The position numbers and the translations under genes are program-made. A stretch of DNA of 15,222 nt from Pleurotus ostreatus/Saccharomyces cerevisiae fusant (lineage: Eukaryota; Opisthokonta). This document shows, piece by piece, positions 1 through 7,789 of this stretch (its first letter is position 1; each line of letters starts with the position of its first letter). Location of the stretch: assembly GCA_024196135.1 (NCBI GenBank), contig JAMQCK010000829.1:1-15222 (forward strand), written 5' to 3'. The notes beneath the pieces are model-generated. The model worked only from the letters and a program-made list of their open reading frames with translations. It did not search any database and had not been told where the DNA came from.

Positions 1-18
1 GATATTCCGGTGTCCCAT
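1..18 (-). CDS. Possible start of a gene leaving the left edge
   Basis: On the minus strand an ATG at 18-16 opens a frame reading M-G-H-R-N-I to the window edge. It sits in an acceptable start context (AAA directly before the ATG). Its upstream side, about 19-110, is rich in C and T on the minus strand, as is common just upstream of fungal start codons. Only six codons are visible, so the product cannot be named and this could be chance. Confidence 0.22.
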
Positions 19-1046
19 TTTGCGTCGTCGAAGGCGTGAATGAAGGAGAACGAGAAGCGAGATGAAGCAGAGAGGTGAAACAGATATGGGCCCCGACGAA
101 AAGGGACGATTAGGTGTAGGTGATCAAGGGGGAGCGCTAGGGTGGAGTGGGAATGCGAGAACTAGCAGAGCTTGACCAGATAGAGGGCAAGGAGCGTAGA
201 GGGGACGGTGTTTCCAGAACCCGTTGGCGTAGGTAATGGGGTCGAAGTCAGGGCTTAGTTGGGCCGCGGACGAAGAGCTAAGTCGAGGACGGATGGGTCA
301 GTATATGGTACGCAAATGAACATCGGGCAACGCACCTGATCGCCGGCCGAAGGGGACACCTGTGCAAGAGCAAGCGAGCAAGGGTAGACTGGCGCAGAAG
401 TAGCGACTGTGGCGAGGTCCGCCACCAGAACGCATTCGCGGCTGGAGAGTCAGTGGTGATGGGGGCGGCTGAAAAGGACGAGCAAGCCCATTTGATATCG
501 CGGCACTGAGCGTAGCGACGCGCCGTTGCTCCCACAGCACGTGTGCGACCGACTTCCCGCGCTTGCTCACCTGCAAGAGACGGCCGAGGCCCCGGAGATT
601 CAGAACAAAAGCATCAACATGATGTGTCGAGGCACCACAGAGGTTATAAACAGATCTGTGAAAAAGGGCGCGAGCTCGAGAGAGAGGACGCGTTCTTGAG
701 GTCAGAGAGGAGGCCGTACTGCCTGCTCCTCAGCGCTTCCCTTCGGAAGCAACTCCAGACAAGCGACGCTGAACGGGCGCATGGTTGTCTTCAGCGAAGT
801 GCAGCAGAAATCGGACAGGCACAATGGAGTGGAGCCAACCTTTTAGGCGATGCCATGTGAGAAGTCGAACCGCCACAAATTACCTCTTCCTCTTCTCTCT
901 GTCTGGAGGCTGGCTAACTTCGTGCACGAAGCATGGGTGTCTTCCGTGAAATAGATAGTTCATGCGTGGTGGTACAACTGAGAGATGCCCAAAGATGTCG
1001 GGAAATAACGAAAGCCTCGTAAGTAGCTTGTGAGCAATCGTCGCAG
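19..1046. other. Intergenic region with no convincing gene
   Basis: Nothing recognisable as a conserved protein was found on either strand. The overlapping minus-strand reading frames at about 278-576 lack family motifs. A plus-strand frame at 543-860 (105 codons) has a charged, heptad-like stretch at about 666-818 (GRELERED, LRKQLQTSDAER, LQRSAAEIGQ). It could be a worn remnant of a coiled-coil gene, but no paired splice sites or homology support a gene. The right part, next to 1046, should hold the 3' UTR of the ESS2 gene; no AATAAA was seen there on the minus strand. Confidence 0.5.
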
Positions 1047-2658
1047 TCATCCACGACCAGGAGTAGGCGTCCACCGCATCGAAGCGATATCCTTCTGCTT
1101 CGCTCTATTCCACCCACTTTCTCGCTCCATCGCATCCGCCCGCCTCTGCGCACCAACCGTCCGATCCAACAGCCGTCGTGCCGCCGGCGTCAAGTTCCCC
1201 TCGCGCTCTCTCCGGGTCGTCCAGCTCGGTGGCGGCATAGCTTCCTTCTTCACCCCACGCATGATCCCGTCGCGCTCGCGGATGCTCTTGCTGGCGCTCT
1301 GGCTGAGCTTGCGCGAGATGACCTCGCGCTGCGTGGGCTCGGCGATGCGGAAGGGGGTGGGCGGCTCGTCGATGGTGTCGGAGGAGAGGATGCGGGGGGT
1401 GCCGGCGAGTGTGCCCCAGGTCATGAGCTCTTTCATGCGTGCTGGGCCGAGTTGGTCGGGAGTAGGGGTGGGGAGGTTGGGGACGAGGTTGAAGGAGTCG
1501 GAGGAGTTGAGAGAGGTGTTGCTGTCTGCAGAGATAGTCAGCATGGGTCGCGATAAGAACGAGCACAGTGTACTGACAAGCAGTACCCATGATGGCGGCG
1601 TCGATGCGACTTCGCGTAGGACTTGGGGGTTCGGATCTCGACTTCTCTCCTTCCTCTTGCTCGGGTAGACGCGTGTTCGTATGCTTGATGACCCTCTCCT
1701 TTGGCTTGGGCTCGGTAGGCTTGGGGTGGTATGGACTCTCGTCCGCGTCTGGCGGGAACATAAGCTGGTTTCGCGCCTACAAACCAGTTAGCTATACATC
1801 GTGAATGAAAGCATGTAGACGCACCTTGAACCTCCATGCTTGCACGCCAGGATCTCGCTCATCCTTCTTCTGCGTGAGGACCTTCTCGTCGTGATCGCCT
1901 TCGCTCTCGCCGTACTTCGCGAGAGTCAGAGCAAGTGCCTGCTCCTTCTCATTCGCTGCTCCCTCGTTGTCTTCCTCTGCACCCTCCTTTCCTCCATCCT
2001 CGCTCTTCTTCCCTTCGATCAGGCCGCGCACCGTGGCATCAGGGTACTCAATCCTCAGCTTCCCCCGCACGCCCGCGCCCTCAACCCCCTCCGCCTCCGC
2101 CGCCTTCCCCTCCAACAACAGCCGCCGCTTCCGATACCCATCCTCAATCGCCTTCACCGCCTTCCTTTGCGCCTCGAACGCCCACCCATGCGCCTCCCGC
2201 CGCTTCTCGTTCTCGTCGTCCAGAATCCGCGTAAAGCTCGAGTTATCCTCCGACGTGAACTTTGCTTGAAACTCGTCGAGGCTCAGGTTCAGCCCCTTCG
2301 CCTGTTCGTCGCGCTCGAGGCGCGCGCGCTTAGCGGGCCGCGGGGTGTCCTCGACGTCACCCGGGCGGTATCGCGGGGTCGCGCCGGTGAATGGGGTGGC
2401 GCCGAGGTCTTCGAGGCGCCGGACGGTGTTCTGTATGCGGGTATCATCGCCGGATTCGACGGCGGAGAGCCAGTCGTTGGTCGCATCGAGGTGGTGGAGG
2501 GAGGGGAAGAAGTCGCGCGCGATGATGTGGGAGAGCGCGGCGGTGTACTCGTCTTCTTCGAGGACGATTTGGCGATTTAGGGAGCGCTCAGCGGTTGCAT
2601 ATTTGGTTTGTATGATTGCAGTGGAGGAGGAAGCTGGTGTCTGCCGCGGAGTCGTCAT
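1047..2658 (-). CDS. ESS2/DGCR14 (Es2 family) spliceosome-associated nuclear protein
   Basis: Predicted 500 aa in three exons: 2658-1825, 1776-1587 and 1525-1047, with introns of 48 nt (phase 0, AAG|GTGCGT) and 61 nt (phase 1, G|GTACTG ... TGCAG). Family members (DGCR14/ESS2 in humans, ess-2 in worm, Bis1 in fission yeast) are nuclear proteins associated with spliceosomes. Visible family hallmarks are LEEDEYTAALSHIIARDFFP at residues 33-52, LSLDEFQAKFTSEDNSSF at 125-142, a basic RPAKRAR patch near 107-113 that may act as a nuclear signal, and RSRIDAAIM near the end of exon 2. In exon 3 come NLVPNLPTPTPDQL and, close to the C-terminus, LTPAARRLL. The upstream in-frame ATG at 2712 would add 18 residues with no family similarity, so I chose MTTPRQ at 2658. 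Length is close to the 476 aa human protein. The gene lies downstream of Hsp70-like gene A in the same orientation, 283 bp away; nothing suggests a functional link. Family assignment is from memory of the conserved blocks. Confidence 0.9.
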
Positions 2659-2941
2659 GATGGATGGGAGTAAGAGCGAAGTGAATGATGTTGACGCCAC
2701 ATCAAGCACCAATCATGTGCATGCCACGCGGTCATGTTCAACTTCGAAGGCCAATTTCGTCAGAATTCAGTGCGCGGTTAACATTCATGTAAGATCGTAA
2801 AGAGGAGTATAAGGTCGTCAGCGATTCTACAGTACAAAGGGGTAGTCATCATGTCCCGTCATTTTCCGCGAGCCTTTATAGGTCGAGCAGAAAGTCATCA
2901 ATGATCATAGATGATGTGCGCCTTGCCTCTGATTAAGAGCA
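2659..2941 (-). promoter_or_regulatory. Upstream region of ESS2, possible TATA element
   Basis: This 283 bp gap lies between the stop of Hsp70-like gene A and the start of ESS2, both on the minus strand, so it must hold the A 3' UTR and the ESS2 promoter and leader. On the minus strand TATAAAGG occurs at 2880-2873, about 215 bp upstream of the ESS2 ATG. That is a plausible but unproven TATA element. No polyadenylation hexamer for gene A was seen. Confidence 0.35.
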
Positions 2942-5380
2942 TCAGTGAGGGCGTACAGAGTATGACAGAGTATAAAAGCCTACCTGTGCTCCTCTCCCTG
3001 TTTTCGCCATCATGTCAGTTCCCGTCTCGTTCAAAAGAGAAAATGTACCAACATGGTCGTCAAACCAAGCTATTTGCGCTTGTAGCTCGGTCAATCCGAA
3101 TCTTAACACGACATCATACTCCAGCCTCCAATATATATCGTCATCCGCATTCCGCTTTCGCCTCGCACAGTCAATGAGAGCTGGGTCGCCCTCGATTTGA
3201 CACAAATCCGAGAATTCATCTGCGCATCTCTTGATCAGCGAGAAACGCATGCACCGTTAATGACGCTTACCTTCGTCAACATCAGTCCATTTCGGTGCCC
3301 GACCGGCACCTTCGTGGATTTGTAGCGTTACGGCGGGAAATTGAGTAGGGCGCTTATACGTGTTCCTGTAAAAAGAGTATCTGAACTCTCGTTCCTGGGA
3401 AACCTGCGTATTCTGAGCGCAAAGATCAGCGCTATACAGCTTCTGCGCGTTCAGCCTGAAACACACACCCCGGGAAGAATACTTGCGAACGCATCAGGTA
3501 CGTGCCACACGCCAGATGGGTCGACGAAGGCGGTGTCCCTGCGTCGTAGATGCTCGCGGTCATCGGGGTCGTATACAATGCAGAAAGCAACACCGTATGT
3601 GCAGCGTGATACGCGGGCGGTGACTCGTCCGTTCAGCAAGAAGAGCACACCGCCGTCTGCGACGGCTTTATTCCTGGAACGCAAGCTTCGCATGAGTGGA
3701 ATCGCTATGCCGCGGATATCCTGCGAGCGTACGTATGAGCATCAGGCCGACACACGTCGATGTTGAGCTTTCCCAAACACGTCCTGAGCTTGCTGAACAG
3801 GAGTTCATTGGCCCCGAAGCCTCCCACGACGTATACGGACTGTCCCATGCGTTAGTTCGCGATATGATCAAGCCCGGCGCCTTCGTACCGTTATCATTTT
3901 GCCGCGCTTCTGTGCAATCGATATTTGCTCCAAGGCGGCAGTGTATGCAGCGCCGATTGAAGGCATGAAGAACTCAGCGACCTTTTTGCTGCAACAATGA
4001 TTGTCAGTGTCCACTTGAAATCTAATGACGGTGCTTCACGAACCCCGGGATAGTGAACGCCCCACGTCGAACTTTCAAAGCCGTCGTCATGTCAGCATCC
4101 TTGGAGCCACCGAACTTGACAGTCACGGAGTCTCTGTCGTTCTTGATAGTCAGCTTCGTGCGTTGGTCAAATACGTCCTTCATATGCTGGACGTCCTGCT
4201 CCCATTGACTGCCCCGGAAGACCTCTGCCACGGACATTAGCGTAGCTTTAGAAGGTCCAAGCACGAACATACGCAGAAAGTAATCGGTCGCGCGCTGAGT
4301 TACATAGGAAGCGCCCTGAAATAGACCTGTCGGGCTCGTATCAGTATACATTGCAGGACAAACAGCCGAACGTACATTGTGAGGCCGCGATCTCAGAGTA
4401 TGTCCCCCTCGAAGACCTGCTGCCGGTCTGGTTTGCGGAGTATGCGCTCAGGTCAATCGTTCCGCCCCCCGCATCTACCATGATCATGCCCTGGCCTCGC
4501 TAGCGCATGCGATGTCAGCGACAGCACGCGGTCAAAGAGCTGGGCATACGACGCCTACCTGCATGGAGCGCCCAACGATACCGTCATGTATGCAGAAGTG
4601 TAAACTCGCCTCGCCCTCCGTGACGAAGTGCACGCGCTTGACAGCGTCGGCGTGGGTTCGCACCAGACCAGCATCCACCGCCATCTCGCGCAAGTCCTCC
4701 TGCTGGGGACCGCCCCAGCCATTCGGATGCGTGAGCGTGAACTCGGCCGTGTCGAATAGATACTCCCATAGCTTCTTCCCGCACGGATAGGACTCCTCGA
4801 TGAAGCTTTGCAAGCAGGACAGCAGATAGCGCAGGAAGTCAGTGAAGACTTCTTGCGCGGTCATGCCTGACGGTAAGGGAGGTAGGTCTCGATCGGCCCA
4901 CGGCGATCCGTCGTATTGAGGAGCGAGATGGAGTTTAAACCTGGAAGTCTGTCAGATACCAACGCGGTGGGATGCAAGCGATACGTACCATTCCGCCTTC
5001 GTCCAGCCCTTGACTTCGGCATCCTCAATATTGTCTGCGAGAAGCGTCTCCGCGCCGGCGGCCTTTACACGACCACGGCCGCTGTAGAATAAAACGCTTG
5101 GTATCTTTGCATTGCCGCCGACATGCTCCTGCGCAGGGAACCTGCATGATATCGTCAGGCGGTCAGACTTAAGTGAACGAAGAGATATCAGACCGAGTGA
5201 CGCCTTTGACTTCTGGCGGAAGCCCTGGTTCCGCAATACTAAATGATCGCCATGTCAGTAAGACTTCGAGGAGAACAAAGATGGCACGCACCAATAAGAG
5301 ATGCCGCTGAAAGTCGTGCCAACGTCAATGCAAGCGTACAGCTTCCTCGAGCTTCCGCTGTAGGGCTTGAGCTTTGTCAT
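2942..5380 (-). CDS. HSPA12-like Hsp70 family ATPase, paralogue A
   Basis: Predicted 602 aa in 13 exons: 5380-5292, 5238-5194, 5141-4989, 4940-4559, 4499-4376, 4326-4273, 4224-4044, 3988-3889, 3839-3733, 3673-3469, 3412-3271, 3219-3049, 2997-2942. The Hsp70/actin-type nucleotide site is visible: phosphate-1 motif DVGTTFSGISY (19-29), phosphate-2 motif VDAGGGTIDLS (231-241) and adenosine motif VYVVGGFGAN (378-387). HSPA12 family hallmarks include VGGNAKIP, DTAEFTLTHPNGW, VTEGEASLHFC and KLTIKN. The classical Hsp70 substrate-binding domain is not recognised, as is usual in this family, so its client and partner are unknown. The start is fixed by MTKLKPYSGSSRKLYACIDVGTT, just before the phosphate-1 loop. 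It is transcribed away from coiled-coil gene C, 253 bp away. The last exon is least certain: it gives VGRGAQVGFY and a novel tail instead of the ending seen in paralogue B. The 48 nt intron at 4272-4225 is frame-neutral. Confidence 0.88.
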
Positions 5381-5633
5381 GGTGGTAGGGGCGTGAGTGC
5401 AGACGAAGCCTGAGCGGCGCACTACGCGCCCGCGATGGCGAAAGAAGGAAGGAAGGAGCGAGCACCGCTAGCCGAACGCGAGGAACGACGTCGGTGATCT
5501 CGAGCGCCACAAGAACCGTCCGCGAACCGAACAGGTCAGCAAAGGGTTAGTCAGGAGAAGTCAGCATGTACGAAACGTGCGTTTTCGACCCCCACCACAG
5601 CCTGCGCCATCGTCCCTGCAACGCTCCTCGTAC
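5381..5633. promoter_or_regulatory. Shared intergenic region between divergent genes A and C
   Basis: The 253 bp between the ATG of Hsp70-like gene A (minus) and the proposed ATG of gene C (plus) must serve both genes, making it a candidate bidirectional promoter. I saw no TATA box and no array of alternating GAA/TTC units that would make a heat-shock element. A short upstream reading frame for gene C starts at 5566 and ends at 5646, overlapping the C start codon in another frame. Function is inferred from gene arrangement only. Confidence 0.5.
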
Positions 5634-7226
5634 ATGGATTTGGTGAAGAGGATATTCCAAAAGGCGAGCGGGTTTGCTTTGGGATGCAAAACCGAGTGAG
5701 TGTGCCGCCTCCCCGAGGTGGACTTGACTGACGGGGGATAGAGCCGCAGAGCCAGCGCGGACTCCTGATCGATCCTGGGAGGCGACCGATGGGAGCCAGT
5801 TGGTGCACCTTCAAGTCTGTCCTGGTCAGGGCGCAATCAGCCGTACGGACAAGAGCAAGACACGAAGCCGTTGCTTAGTCCCTTTCCGCGACTGGCCTCA
5901 TGCATCAGCCGTCCCGCATCATTGGCAGCATGGAGCAGCGCCGTCATCTGAAGGGATAGTGGCCGACACATTCAGTGGTCCCGCGGAGGAGGAGAAGAAG
6001 GATATCAAGTCACCTGCTGGTGTATGCGACCGGGCGGCAGCGGCGGCGGAGCGCAAGATTCATGACTTGGACCACTATGCTCAGGCAAGGGACTCCGAGG
6101 TCGCGCGGTTGAGCGACCAGCTACAAGGCGCCGAGTTGGGCCGTCAACATCAGCAACAGCATCTCCGACATCTGGGGCGCACCTTACGATTCACCGAGAC
6201 GTCGCTGCGGGACCTCGTGAATCGCCATCGCCGCGAGACCGAAATTCGGCAACTGGAAATGGAAGTTGCCCGTCGCTTTCTGCAGCGCTCTGATTCGCTG
6301 TCCGAGACCGATGTCAAGAACCAGGTAGTGAAGCTGAATGAGGAGGTTTTCCAGATCGCTGCAAGCGTCGTGGACGACATTCTTGACGGCGAGGGCGACT
6401 CAGAGGATATTGGACTGAGCGTGTCCGGTGAAGGGCCAGACGCACAGACGGTCGAGCTTATGGTTGGAGGCCCTGTTGTTCGTGCATTGGATAGGAGTTG
6501 CATAGGCGAAGGAGCTTTCGATGTCGCCCTTCAAAGCGCAGTCATGATATGCCTAAACCGACGCATATCATCCGTTGTTCGATCTTGGGGGTTCCCTCCA
6601 AGCTCCGTGGACGCTGACCACTGGGAGATAGTCTATCGGCGAGTGCTTTCCAAAGGTAGGCGACACCTTCACGGCTCCGATTCGGCAGTATGCGAGCTCA
6701 CCATCTATGTGTAGAGGGGTCCAACGTTGCGAGGCAGTGGCGCGCGATGACAAAGCGCAGCTTGCGGGCAGCTGACCATGAAATGCCCGAGGTCAGAGCA
6801 GACCTTGCCAGCTCCCTCTGTCGCGACCTGATTACAGTGCTTGACTTCACGCAGCGACGGTGCATGGGTGGCGAGCAGCATGGATCAATCAGCCTGGAGC
6901 CCTATCGAGAGCGCCTGGCCTAAGTTGCAGAGCTGGCGATAGAGCTCAACGAAAGCGTGTCCTCGGAGGACCTCGTAGTATTCACTACGCAGACGGGGGA
7001 GGTATTTGACCGACGAAGCATGTACGACTTCTGGAGTGATCCCGTGAGGTCTACGGACATAGACGGCGAGCAGAGAGACGATATCGTGGTGGGATGTTGC
7101 GCATTAGGGCTGAAGAGAGAGGATATCTTGTCCGACAGCTGCGACGGTTATAGTATCGGTCTAGTTCTCCTACCAGCGAGCGTCGTGCTTCAGTCAGTGA
7201 TGCAGTCGGATATAGCGCATAATTGA
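5634..7226 (+). CDS. Coiled-coil protein C, paralogue of D, with an in-frame stop
   Basis: I know no characterised homologue; it resembles hypothetical coiled-coil proteins of Agaricomycetes. Proposed exons are 5634-5695, 5742-6655 and 6715-7226, with a 46 nt intron (GA|GTGAGT ... GATAG) and a 59 nt intron (G|GTAGGC ... TGTAG). Exon 1 encodes MDLVKRIFQKASGF. An Ala/Glu/Arg-rich region at about 120-195 looks like coiled coil. It is followed by the conserved block EVARRFLQRSDSLSETDV, then KLNEEVFQIA (to about 227), and HWEIVYRRVL just before intron 2. TAA at 6921-6923 ends the frame after 394 aa. In paralogue D the aligned codon is TTC (Phe), with identical 69-residue spacing from the shared intron. 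After the stop the same frame runs on to TGA at 7224-7226 with conserved IELNESV, DLVVF, CALGLKR and SVVLQS. So C is either a recently broken gene, a truncated but working one, or spliced around the stop (a 63 nt GT-AG segment at 6868-6930 would do this in frame). It is transcribed away from Hsp70-like gene A. Confidence 0.7.
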
Positions 7227-7789
7227 TGGACGTGTATAGCATGCAGTAATTGAGCCTTGCAAGCGATGGTCGGGAACAAGCCAGATGCCGTTACCCAAGT
7301 TCGTCACACGGGAACACCCAGAGCATGTGCCTTCTGAGATACCACCATGCTTATCTTGGACCTCCATCAAGGTAGAGACGCGTTCTTTCTCTTGACTCGA
7401 GCACAATCGATGAGCACCGTCACTGGCAATGTCTCCCTTCGAGCTGGCTTCATCAGACGACGCATCCCATAGTGCAGCCATTCAACGCGGTGCCCGCACT
7501 TCCCTTCAATATCTTCCTCGGGTTCTACCTCACCGCCAATACCACTGCGCTGCCCATTCAAGGGACGTTCCTTTTCTTACGCGCAAGCGTCGCAGCCTCG
7601 CCGTGCAGCGATGGTGATTGAACGAATTCACAGCTCTCATAATGGCTCAGCCACGTCCCGCGCGGTAGATTTCGGGATTTATTCGATGGTCAAGTGATTG
7701 GCGTAGATCAGGCTGGGGTAAGGTTCACAGTGTAAGCAAGTGCGCGCTTCGACAAGGAGAAATGACGAGAATTTGGGGTAGGGCCATGG
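7227..7789. other. Convergent intergenic region between C and B
   Basis: This 563 bp gap separates the 3' ends of coiled-coil gene C (plus) and Hsp70-like gene B (minus), so it should hold two 3' UTRs. The small frames on both strands (for example about 7194-7561 minus and 7429-7617 plus) show no family motifs. No further duplicate of either family was recognised. Confidence 0.55.
7678..7683 (-). terminator. Possible polyadenylation signal for gene B
   Basis: On the minus strand the hexamer AATAAA occurs here, about 107 nt downstream of the predicted stop of Hsp70-like gene B. The position suits a fungal 3' UTR, but fungi often lack a strict hexamer and a chance match is possible. Confidence 0.35.

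Noticed and set aside
217..254. Protein-like minus-strand stretch (FDPITYANGFWKHRP) near the left edge
   Set aside because: The open frame is short, has no start codon after its upstream TGA, and stops before the edge; without recognised homology it cannot be called an exon.
1840..2580. Long plus-strand frame (246 codons) opposite the ESS2 gene
   Set aside because: It lies entirely antisense to ESS2 exon 1, is Leu/Arg/Pro biased as expected from reverse reading of GC-rich codons, and has no family motif.
7194..7617. Small frames between genes C and B as a separate gene
   Set aside because: No motif, no coherent exon chain, and the location between two converging 3' ends fits UTR sequence.
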